Position numbers and translations under genes: made by a program | In this document: positions 11,512 to 21,877 of the stretch, in pieces | Layout of the letters: every line of letters starts with the position of its first letter | Position numbering within the stretch: the stretch's first letter is position 1 | The notes under the pieces: model-generated | The model's database searches: none | What the model saw: the letters and a program-made list of their open reading frames with translations, nothing else | Told to the model about the DNA's origin: nothing | Source: Allomyces arbusculus | Lineage: Eukaryota > Blastocladiomycota > Blastocladiomycetes > Blastocladiales > Blastocladiaceae | Direction of reading: 5' to 3' | Assembly (NCBI GenBank): GCA_027604705.1 | Contig: JADHYV010000002.1 | Coordinates: 124,001 to 188,000 of the forward strand | DNA length: 64,000 nucleotides

Positions 11512-13322
11512 ATGCCACCCCTGACGCCGTCGATCCCATTCCATACCCATCACGAAGTTGGCTCCAGCACCGTGCTCGCTCCTCCTTCCGCGGCCGCTAA
11601 TTCTTGCGCTGCTCCGGCCGCTCCCCAATCGCCGCCACCGTCACGACCCGCCCCAGACGGCCCGAGCGACAGCGTGGCCGCGACCGCCAGCGCCAACGCC
11701 AGCTCAACCAACGTCCTCTGGGTGCGGCTGAATCACGTCCAAGTCGTCGTGAACGTGCCGCGGCGTACGTGTTTGTCTCGTGACCTGCTTGATCCGCCTG
11801 ATGGAGCTGGTGATCGAATTTTGCAACTCACGCACTCTTTGGCGACCTCCAGGACCGCGCCGCCCGCCCGCCATGCCGCAAGCCGACCACCGCAACGGCC
11901 CGCCCAGCCCTACGTTCTCGACCGTCTCCACGCTCTCGTCGCTCTCCTCCATTTCGTCACTAATCGACTTGAACGACCTCAGTTTGTCTGCCCCCCCCCC
12001 CCCCCCCGCCCCTCCTTTTGCATCTGAAACCGTCTCTGACCTTTGATTTCGTCCCAGTCCTTCCCTCGCCCGAGTCGAAATCCAACAGCCCGCCGCGCCG
12101 AAAGCGCAAAACCGTGTCGCGGTCGCCCTCGCCGTCGCCCCTCAAGGCTCGTCGCGGCCGCACCGCGCCGTCCCCTCCGCCGACTCGCAGTCGCCGCGGC
12201 CGTACTGTGCCACTTCCGCCACCTGTCAAGACTCTCTGTGCTGGTCACACCGCGCCATCCCCGCCGCCCGCCAAGGCTCGCCGTGGCCGGAGACGCACCG
12301 CTCTGTACTCGCCGCCGCCGCCGCCGTCACGTCGCTGTGGTCAAGCCAAATTTGAAGTCGTCGCTGCCGTCCCGCTTGAACCCCAGCCTAAGCCCGACCT
12401 TGATCCAGTCCTCCAGCTTGACAAGATCCGGCTCAACACCCCCGACGATGATGCCCACGACGCGGTGTCGGACGACGAGCGCGATACGCGCGGCAACGCG
12501 ACCGACTGCCCGTGCCCATTTTGCGGCGGGTCGTTCTTGGCAACGTGGGACGACCTCGTTGCAGAACTCTACGAGCGCGTGCTCAAGTTATTTCCGACCG
12601 CCGTGCGGCGCGAGCAGACCGAGAATCCCACGCGCAAGGACCGTGTCGAGTTCATCATTAACCGGCTCTACGACAAGCGGCTGTTCCAAAACGTCGCGCA
12701 GTATGCCGACGTGCAGGAACGCTTCTGCTTGAAGCATCGCCGCCGCGCAGCCGAGCTCGAGGCGGCGACCGAAGGTTCGTGGTTTGATATTTGGAACCAG
12801 TGAGACAGTGTACTGACTCGCCGTCTCCACTTGTGTATAGACTGGCCCGGCCCCCACGAAATCGACCCGGACGCGCTACACACGCGCATCGCGGCACTCT
12901 ACCCGACGCTCGACAGCATCATCAACTCGTCGATCCCGCCAGAAGCACCCGAAAACCATTTTTACCGCGACATGTGCGACGAGTGGGAACGGCTTGGCGG
13001 GCCCGGGTTCCGGTCCCACACGAACCGACAGCGGCGCCTGCAGCGCGTGCGGCCCGGGTACTATGGCCAGCGCGGGCAACGCGTGCTCTCGAGCGCGCTG
13101 TTTGCCGCCTACGTGCACGACCCGGAGAATGCGCTGGGGGTCGAGGAATTGGGGCCGTTTCGCGATAGCGAGTTTGTGCTCGAGGTGCTCGTCCCGACCG
13201 CGGCGGTGCTGCTGATCAAAGTGGATATGGAGGAGAGGTGGCGGCGGGAAGTGGGGTGGGACGAGGCGTTGAGCGTCACGCGCGAGTCGGCCGAGTACGG
13301 CGAGCTGGTGTTCCCAGCGTGA
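11512..13322 (+). CDS. RTC4-domain protein (restriction of telomere capping 4-like)
   Basis: Four exons, 11512-11764, 11853-11981, 12058-12774 and 12841-13322, give 526 aa. The third intron-exon border lies behind a 17-nt C-run that acts as polypyrimidine tract. The first ~270 residues are Pro/Ser-rich with degenerate RRGRT-PSPPP repeats (12140-12320). The C-terminal ~250 residues match the RTC4-like domain: a CPCPFCGGSF zinc-type motif at about residue 277, a DWPGPHEID segment, GYYGQRGQRVLSSALF, and FVLEVLVPTAAVLLIKVDM. Yeast Rtc4 is a nuclear protein found in telomere-capping screens; its biochemical role is unknown. Family assignment is by motif order, so confidence is moderate to high. 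The proline/arginine-rich front is not part of the family core. Confidence 0.75.
11991..12007 (+). repeat. 17-nt poly-C tract in an intron
   Basis: Uninterrupted C-run inside the second intron of the RTC4-like gene, upstream of the acceptor at 12057. It is one of several long homopolymers in non-coding parts of the window; others are G12 at 9012-9023, A17 at 21978-21994 (minus-strand T-run in a DBF4 intron), G15 at 32315-32329 and T14 at 50156-50169. Confidence 0.85.
12140..12320 (+). repeat. Degenerate RRGRT-x-PSPPP coding repeats
   Basis: Three to four imperfect units of about 15 codons within the RTC4-like gene, each with an ARRGRT-like basic part followed by PSPPP. They are RGR/SP-rich and likely disordered; the repeat could have grown by slippage or unequal exchange. 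Confidence 0.6.
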
Positions 13323-13619
13323 AGTGCGCGTGCAAAGCTGTCGGTGGTGGAGAGTGTATAAACATATGAGATAATATCTAAATGGGGGGTTTCATCTTAA
13401 ATCTCTCTTCGCCTCGAGCTACGGGTGTGGCCAATGTTTGTGGCAACTGTCCAATTCATCTCTCTCTCACACTGGTTGGGCCTCGTCCACCAACCACAGG
13501 CACTCACCCACCGCTCACAATCCGCGGGCAATGAATTAGAATAGATGTGAATGCCTTCAGGGGAATATACTGCGTGTGGTTGCCATCGCGCACGGGCCTC
13601 AGGCGCCTCTACAACAAGA
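13323..13619. other. Transition from RTC4-like gene to the CpG-poor block
   Basis: AT-richer than the genes, with ordinary CpG content at first. It holds a possible polyadenylation region (ATAAACATATGAGATAATAT just after the stop). No gene is seen. Confidence 0.4.
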
Positions 13620-16600
13620 TTCAAGTTAATGAGCCACCCTCAACCATGCAAGTGCAAGGCCAGCTCAATATTGGTCTCCAACAGGGCCTAGGTGACCTCA
13701 GTACACTTACTTGCGCAGTGCATTTGGAACAGACTAATGCAATTTCCTGATGCTTGCCAGTAAAAGGGCCCAGTCAAGCAAGGCGTGTGTGGCAAACAAG
13801 GGCCAACCTGATTTGATATGGTCCAAGCCATCAAGTTCAATCAGCACCAGTACATTTCACGTTTTTAATGCTTTGCCTGTGGCCATGGGTTCAAAAGCTG
13901 ACACTGTTGTTGGCCTGTGATAGCCCAGCAGGAGCAACACAACAATGATGATGATGATGATGATAGTGGAGACAAACACAAAAATGATCATAACCTGAAC
14001 CCAAACCCAAACCAAAATCCAAGGCTAAAGAGGTAGGTGAGGCCAGTTTTATGTGGCTGTTGGTGCATCCTATGGTGGAGCCATTGGTTTGTTATCTGAC
14101 TGCATCAATTCTTGGTTTTGATATTGCTGGCAAGACCATGTCTTGGCTCACATTTGTCATGTGTGTGATATGTTCACCTGGTTGCTTGATTCACTGGCCA
14201 CCATCTATTGACATGGTGCATCCTTGACCAAGAAGAAGCTTTGTGACACAAAGGGCCTTGAAGGTGCCATGATTGCATGCCACATCACCAACCTTGTGTG
14301 CCCAGTCATTTTGCTGGATTTCCTGTCAAGCAGCAGCACAGTGCCAAGTAGCAGTGACCAAGGGAATGGCACCAGTACAGTCACACCAGCTCTCAATGAG
14401 GGTGAGCTGACCATGATTGACATTGCCAGTCTTACCACCAAGCTCAAGGGCAAAAATCACAGGCAGCATTGTCCAGGCTATCACCAACATACTGATGCTG
14501 GTGATGATAGTTGAAAGCATAAGAGGTTGCATCACATTGGTCAATTTGCATTTGCAGTTGCTGTTTTGCACTAAGATGTGGCTGAACTTGTCACCTGTGG
14601 TGTTGCCAAGACGTTTTGCAGCTGTGAATTCTCACTGCACAGCTGTGAAACACTCCATATCACATCAACTTAACTCCCATCTCCCTGCTCTATTTCTGTG
14701 GCTCCCTGCACCAACCCACCCACTTGATGCATTGCCATGACTGCTTAAGAACCAAGTGGACCAACAAGACCAACCATGCCCTGGCTGAGGTGGTCCTCCA
14801 AAGCAAAGACATGGGCTGCCCTGCATGTTGGCATTGAAAAATGTGAGATTGCTGCCACCATTGAGGGTGCCTTTGCTGTGGGTGAGCATGTTGTGGTGGT
14901 GGTGCTGACTGGATCAGGTCAGGCCTGGAGGATGGGGGGTTGCTTGACTTCATTTGTGGTGAATATAGCCTGTTCTAAGGGCAACAACTGTGTCTGAATC
15001 ATTGTGGGTCCCTTGGCATGGTGCCAGTCCTGATGGCCAGTCCATCCTCCCTGCTTACTAAGCTAGGTGGACAGAGAAACTGACAGAAACGACAAAAAAC
15101 TCGCAAAACAGGCAAAAGTACAAAGAAAAGTAAGGAAGGAAAAACACAACAGAAAGCAAGGAATGGTGTTGCATGCAAAAGTGCAGTGTGTAAGGCACAA
15201 AACAGAAAATCGTGGAAGCAGAAGCCACTGTGGTGTGGCAGGCCTTGATCACACACAGGCCCCAAAAACTGGAAACTGCATGTGAGCCAAGGGCAACTAT
15301 GTCACTGCCACAACATCCCCAACTTCTGCAGTGCATGCAGCAGGCACAAGGCCCTGTTCAGTAAGTTCCATCAGAGCAAGGCTACAGCCCATTGCCATTC
15401 AGGCATGCAGATGGCACCTGATGGCACCCTTGACTCCCTGCAGCTTTGAGCCATGGTGGCAAATGGTCATGACCTACCTACTGATTGCCATGTAAAAGGT
15501 ACTGCATCTTGTGGTTAGCCAGGTGTTCTGCAGCATGTTGGTTGTGAGGTGGTACCAGTGGTGGCGACAATTTGACAATATCTGCAAACAGGTTGATGCA
15601 ATGTCGAGCAGCAGAGCAAAACATGCAATGAAAGTTCTCCAACACATTCTTGGCAATCTCCTGGAACAGGTAATCAAACGACGTGGTCAAGAACAAGCAA
15701 CTGGCAAGCAGCATATTAGGGTGATGCATGTGGCTCAGGTACTCAGTCACATGATGGTTGAGCCCATTGCAGTTGGGGATGCCATAGACAAGAAAGTCAG
15801 CCTGCTGGTCAGTGACCATGATGGCCTTCAACAGCTATGTACAGTAGAGAATCAGGTAAGTGGACACATCACAGGGTGTATAGCAAAAAAGAGCAAGAGC
15901 ACACTAATTGTGACCATGTGTTGGACAACTTGTAGTCCTCTTCAGCATAGATCAATGCATAGCAAAGATCTTCATTGGCATGATGCACATGCACAAGTAG
16001 AGGGCCACCTCTGTCACAGTGAAAGCATGTGCATTGACAAGCTGTTCAGATCAGGCCTTGATGATGGAACCCATGGCCAAGTACTTGGGTGCATCAACAA
16101 GTACTCTGTGGAGAGTTTGGGGAATGATGGAAACAATGGGTGTGCATGCTTGATCCCTTATCACAGCAGCCAAGACAACCAGACCACTTGGGGTGATGCC
16201 TGGTGCAACACCCTCAACTGGCACAGGTAGAATAGGCTCTGTGACAGGTGCAGCATCACTGGGCACAGCATCAACAGGTAAATTATCAGCCTTGGCAACA
16301 CACACCTTGTCTGAATAAAGGAAAATGGCACAAAAAATGCAAAAACACATGGAATGATGCAAGGAGATGCATCAAACATGAGAACAAAAGACGTAAAGAC
16401 AGGGTTGCAAAAGTAGGCAAGAATTGAGCACATGAACACACAGTGGACAGTGTGGACACAAAATTGAAAGCAAGTACTGATGCTTGGGTGATGGTGAAGG
16501 GAGAGCCACAAGAGATGTGATATGCAGCAACTGGATGCTTGAGAGAGACACAAAGGCAAGAATGTTGGACTTGGGACACTTGAAGAAAAGAGGCAAAGGG

Positions 16601-16810
16601 TTGGTGGAGAGGGGATGGAGGTTGCAGTTATGGAAATAAGGTGAGACAAAATGTGGCAATGTGCATTGTGTGGACACACCATTTTGGGTGGCACCAAAGA
16701 TGCAAGGGGATTGGAGGCACAGGTCCTGTCAATGCTCAAATTCTCATTTCAAAGCACTCACTTTGAACCCTCCTCTGCAGCCACTTGCACAGTTTCTGAT
16801 GGAAAGTGGC
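13620..16810. mobile_element. CpG-depleted decayed repeat, family unknown
   Basis: About 3.2 kb with near-total loss of CpG: I count roughly a dozen CG dinucleotides by eye, while TG and CA are abundant and GC is only around 45%. Flanking DNA is CpG-rich. This is the mark of CpG-directed C-to-T decay (methylation plus deamination, or a RIP-like process) that usually falls on repeats. It includes a short (ATG)n run near 13943-13962. Some minus-strand frames between about 15480 and 16360 look protein-like, but I recognise no transposase, reverse transcriptase or other domain, and no terminal repeats. It could be an old transposable element or several nested ones. It looks broken throughout. Confidence 0.5.
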
Positions 16811-17049
16811 CATAAGGCTTAATTACGCCTTGGTCATCATCACTTTATTTGACCCAACCCACTTGCAAGCACTTTGAACAACTGGAGCCATGGGCCCTTG
16901 ATGCTGTCATGGTGGCACTGGTCGTCAATCCACAAGTTGGCAACCCAAAGCGTCACCCACTCCAGGTGCAGCATTATAATTGTGATGCAGCTGTCACACG
17001 TCATCAACCCCATATTTCTGAGCATTGAGCTGGTCGAGTTGAATGGTGT

Positions 17050-17420
17050 CACGTGGTCGGTGCGCCATAGTTATCGACAAACCGCACTGCGACCTGCTGG
17101 TTGTCCAGTCACACGCGATGGAAAGTCGGCCTTTTGGTCAATGTGCTTGGTGCGCCCTTTGCCATGCGCCACAGATATTGACGGCTTGGTCACTGCCATC
17201 TCCTTGAAGAAAATGGAGGGCGACTCGAGCGCTTGGGCCAGGTACATGCGCCCTTCCGATTGCTCCAAGACGCTGCGCACAAAGTAGGGCCAGTGCTGCG
17301 CGCCCGAGTTGGGAAGTTTGAGTCGTGAGCAGGTCAACCGACAGCACGACTTGCGTTCGATCGGTCGACTCACTGATGCGTCAGACCCTTGCATTCTTGA
17401 GGTCGCGGCCAATGCCGACC
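17050..17420 (-). mobile_element. Ty1/copia-like pol fossil (RNase H end), fragment
   Basis: The minus strand encodes a fragment whose best mark is AHGKGRTKHID (about 17137-17170), resembling the RNase H end of Ty1/copia-type pol, where an RTKHID motif is strongly conserved. Only a small part of an element is left; it is clearly broken and no long terminal repeats were seen. It lies between the CpG-poor block and the ERCC6 promoter and may belong to the same nest of old insertions. The assignment rests on one motif and its surroundings. Confidence 0.35.
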
Positions 17421-17587
17421 TGCCATCTCGATGTCCGGCGACAGCGAACCGCTCTTCATCCACAATAAAGAATCGAGCGACTCGGCGCAAGCGCATGGAT
17501 CGGCCCTGAGGACAGCCCCAGAGAACCTGGCCTGCTCGCCGGACCTGTACAGATTAGCCCTCGCCTACCCGGACGCTCGCAACCACC

Positions 17588-20500
17588 ATGGTGCCTCCCG
17601 CTCCTCAACCCCTGCCGGTCCCGGACCCTCCAATGGACAGCACTACAGACGCTGCTGACGACGCGCACGCCGAGGACATGGACGTGGACGTGATCGATGA
17701 CGGTCTCGAGGACGGCGAGCTCGCACAACTTCCGGCGCATCTTGGTCTGCACGTGCGGGACCAGGCTACGCTCGAGCGGTCGATTATGAGACAGGTCGAT
17801 GTGCGCATGGCCGAACGCGCGCAGGTCGACGAGCAACGGCGGCTCGACAAGACGCGCGCCAAGCTCGAGTGAGTGTGACTCGTGTTGTTGCGGTTATCAT
17901 GGCGAGAATCACGCTGACCGCATCTCATGCGTATAGCGCGCTTCACGGCAAGCTCGCCGACGTGCAGCGGCAAATGGACGCGGCGCCGAGCGTCAAGCAC
18001 GGTGCGCTGCGTCGGAAAATGCAGACCCTGGTCCGTTCCCGTTGTGTGTGTCGAAGTAAGGTGCTTCTGAGCGTTGGCTCACAGTGGTGGAATAGAGCGA
18101 CGAGGTAGCCACCCTGCTTGAGGACGAGGCCGCGATTCTCGCCCGTTTACGCGCGTACGGCAATCCAACCGCTGGTGCTGTGGCGACACCTGCTTCAGTG
18201 CCATCCTTAGCCCCACCAGTTACCGAAACCGAGCGCGACCGACTGATCCGGCTCGGCCGCATCAACCCGTTTGCCACTGACGACGACGTGCAGCGGTACC
18301 TGCAATCGGCGTCTCCCGATGCAGCCGTCGCACAAGGGCGTGCGATCAAGCGACCGCTTGCGGACCTCGAGGAAACCGATGCCGATGACCGCGACGACGA
18401 CGAGGCGTCCGATTCCGAACCCACACCACGGCCCGCACGCCGCCGCCGGCTGGTCAAGCGCGCCCAAAAGCGGCCTGCTGCGCGTCGCCGATCGGCCACC
18501 GACGACTCGTCCGGGTCCGAGTTTGCCGCCAGCGACCGCGACAGCGATGATCACAATGAAGAGGATTTTGACGACGTACCAAGTTCCGACGACCACGATG
18601 CGGCTATCACCGATTACCGCAGTGCGAATGACGACGGACTCTACTCCCAGTACGAGGTGCGGCTCGACAAGTGGGCGCGCGCGCATTATCGCCGCCGCAC
18701 GGGCGAGGACCCGCTCGAGGACGAGTTTGACCCGCACGACGAGATGCGGTTGCCGGGGAGCGAGCCGGACGTGGCGATCGACAAGGAATTGGTTGTGCCG
18801 GGTTCGATTCACGCCAACTTGTTTGGGTACCAGGTGACGTGCGTGCAGTGGTTGTGGGAGCTGCACAAGCAGCAGGTCGGCGGAATTATTGGTGACGAGG
18901 TACGTCCTGACTGAGATGGGAGTTTCTCGCTGTTCTTGGAATGTCGATCGGTCTCACCAATATCGTCTCATTTAATGCATGGCCGTGTAGATGGGGCTCG
19001 GCAAAACTATTCAAATCATCGCCTTTCTCGCGTCGCTCTTCTATTCGGACCAGCTCCGCAACAAGCCCATCCTGATCGTCTGCCCGGCCACCGTCATGTC
19101 GCAGTGGGTCAAGGAATTCCACCGCTGGTTCCCGCCATTCCGTGTCGTTGTCCTGCACGCTAGCGGGTCTGGCGTACAAGAGTCCAAGGACCGTGCGGCA
19201 CGGCGCAGTCGGCGGCGCGGGCGGGCGGCGCTCAATGCGTACGAGACCGACGACGATGACTCGGCCGAGGAAACGGTGCCCACCAGCAGAGCGTCGCGCA
19301 ACGTCAAGAGTACGCCGTGGGTCAAGTCGCTAGTCGCGGGCGTCGTCGAAAAGGGCCACATTCTCCTCACAACCTACACGGGTGTGCGGATCTACGCGCA
19401 AGACTTGACGCCCGTCAACTGGAGCTACATGGTGCTCGACGAAGGGCACAAGATTCGCAATCCGGACGCGGAAGTCACGCTGGCCTGCAAGCAGATGCGC
19501 ACGCCACACCGGATTATCTTGTCGGGCACGCCGATCCAGAACTCGTTGGCCGAACTGTGGTCGCTGTTTGACTTCATCTACCCCGGCCGACTCGGCGTAC
19601 GTTGTGGCACTTTGTTTGCACTCATTCAACAATGGATTCAGATTCGAAACGATGTATTGCCGGCCCGTCCTCTCCACCATCTTAGACGCTGCCGGTCTTC
19701 CAAACCGAGTTTGCCGTCCCCATCAACATTGGCGGGTACGCGAACGCGAGCAATGTGCAAGTGCAGACTGCCTACAAGTGCGCGTGCACGCTGCGCGACC
19801 TGATCCAGCCGTACCTGTTGCGGCGTATGAAGTGTGACGTCGCGCAAGATTTGCCGCAAAAGACAGAGCAGGTCCTGTTCTGCAAGTTGACAACCATGCA
19901 GCGCAAACTCTATCAGAAACTGCTCGCGTCCAAGGACATTGCCGAGGTGCTTGACGGGAAACGCAATGCCCTATTTGGGATCGATTTGTTGCGCAAGACG
20001 TGTAATCATCCGGCGCTCGTGGATCCGACGCACGCGCGCGATGTGGACGCGTCGGGGAAGCTCGTCGTCGTGCGCGAGTTGCTCGCCATGTGGTTTCGCA
20101 ACAAGCATAAGGTGTTGCTGTTTACGCAGACGAGGCAGATGCTCGATATTGTCGAAGACATGGTCAAAGAGCTCGGTACGCGGCGGTGGTTGTTGGTCGT
20201 TGTGATCCACAACTTACGATGTGATACGTTAGGCTACACGTATCGGCGCATGGACGGCGCGACGCCCGTCAAGAACCGGCCCGGGCTCGTCGACGACTTT
20301 AACAACAACAAGAAGATCTTTGTCTTTCTGCTCACGACCAAAGTGGGCGGGCTCGGCGTTAACCTGACGGGTGCCGACCGCTTGATCATCTACGACCCGG
20401 ACTGGGTACGCTCCCGTTTCTCGCCTCGCGTTGTCGACTTCCGACTCTAACACCTCCACCGGCCCCAGAACCCGACCGTCGACCAACAATCACGCGAGCG

Positions 20501-21637
20501 CGCCTGGCGGCTCGGCCAGACGCGGCACGTCACGATCTACCGGCTGCTCACGACCGGCACGATCGAGGAGAAAATCTACCACCGGCAAATCTTCAAACAG
20601 TTTCTCGCCAACAAGGTGCTCAAGGACCCGAAACAGCAGCGGTTCTTCAAACTCAATGACTTGCGCGACCTGTTTACGCTCGCAAGCGAGGACCAGACGA
20701 CGGCCGAGACGACCGACTTATTTATGCGCGCGCAGATGCGGAATACCGATGACGACGCGCTCGTGCAGGACTTGGAGGGAGTGTCGCGGCTCGAACAGTT
20801 GTGCGTGGCCATGGGGCTCAGACTGCGGGTGGGGCGAGAGTCGCTGCGACTGACATTGGGCCCGCATTTTATAGTCACCAAGAAGAATCCCAAGCAACCG
20901 CTGCCAACGCCAACGGCAACGCACGCACCACAGCGTCCTCGTCCAACAACCCCGGCGCTGCCCCCGCGTCTGCATCCTCGGAATCGCACATTCTTGCCAA
21001 CCTGCTCGGCAGCAACGTGCACTCGGCCATCCACCACGACGCAATCGAAGCCTCAGCGCGACCCGAGTTTATTATCGTCGAGCAGGAAGCGCAGCGCGTC
21101 GCGGACGCGGCCGTCGCCGCGCTCTTACGGTCGCGCCGCGCCATGCAAGGGCACCCGATTTACGCGCCGACGTGGACTGGACGGTCCGGGTCGGCCGGTG
21201 GACCTCCGCCGCGCGCACGCACCGCACCGCCGGCGAGTCCGGTACCGGGCCCGTCGGCGCGCGGACCAGCGCCCGGCTCGACGAAGCCGGGCGCGCCGAT
21301 GTCGAGCGCGCAGCTACTCCGTGGCCTGCGCGCGCGGAATGCGCACCATACGGACTCGCCGGCGCCGCCCTGCGACGACGTCGAGGAGCCGGATGATGGT
21401 GCGGCCGTGTTTGGCACGACTGAGTCGAGCGCGTCACTCGTCGCCAAGATGCGTGATTTCCTGGCGTCGCGCGAGGGACACGCGCCGTCGCGCGCGATCG
21501 TGCAGAAGTTCAAGCTTAAGATCAAGAGCGACCAGGTGGGGTTGTTCCGGAAATTGTTGACGGGGATCGCCACGTTCCAGCCGCCGCAGGTGCTGGGGGG
21601 CGAGGGGGTTTGGAATCTCAAGGCGGAGTTTCAGTGA
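17588..21637 (+). CDS. ERCC6: SNF2-family ATPase ERCC6/RAD26 (Cockayne syndrome B)
   Basis: DNA translocase that remodels stalled RNA polymerase II and starts transcription-coupled repair. Eight phase-consistent exons: 17588-17868, 17937-18030, 18096-18899, 18991-19596, 19686-20175, 20233-20405, 20469-20800, 20875-21637; 1,180 aa. An acidic N-terminus precedes the helicase core: [14 protein letters not shown], Walker A DEMGLGKT (split by the third intron, about residue 393), [11 protein letters not shown] (about 540), [20 protein letters not shown], then the C-terminal lobe with [22 protein letters not shown] and [27 protein letters not shown] is specific for the CSB/Rad26 group. The end resembles the CSB C-terminal winged-helix region ([22 protein letters not shown]). 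Start chosen as the first in-frame ATG. Confidence 0.95.
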
Positions 21638-21877
21638 TGGGTATCGTGATAAGTTTTGAGTGCTCGGAGTAAGTAAAACGTTCTCTTCCAAAGCACGAAT
21701 GGTTCTATTGCAAAGGACCAACCCAATGTGTTATTTGTTCGTTTCTCGTGGCGGTTGTCGATTGTCGGTGGGCATCGATGTACTCTCGGGCCCTGTGCGA
21801 GCCCCATTTCGAGCAGGCCCCAGTGCCCAGTCGCAAGGATTGCATCATCCGCGCGGGAATCCCGCGTCAAGGCCAGT
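21638..21877. other. Convergent spacer ERCC6 / DBF4
   Basis: 240 bases between converging stop codons; nothing beyond shared 3' flank is seen. Confidence 0.5.

Noticed and set aside
15511-16230. 239-codon plus-strand frame in the CpG-poor block
   Set aside because: No recognisable domain, composition typical of decayed DNA, and competing frames on the other strand.
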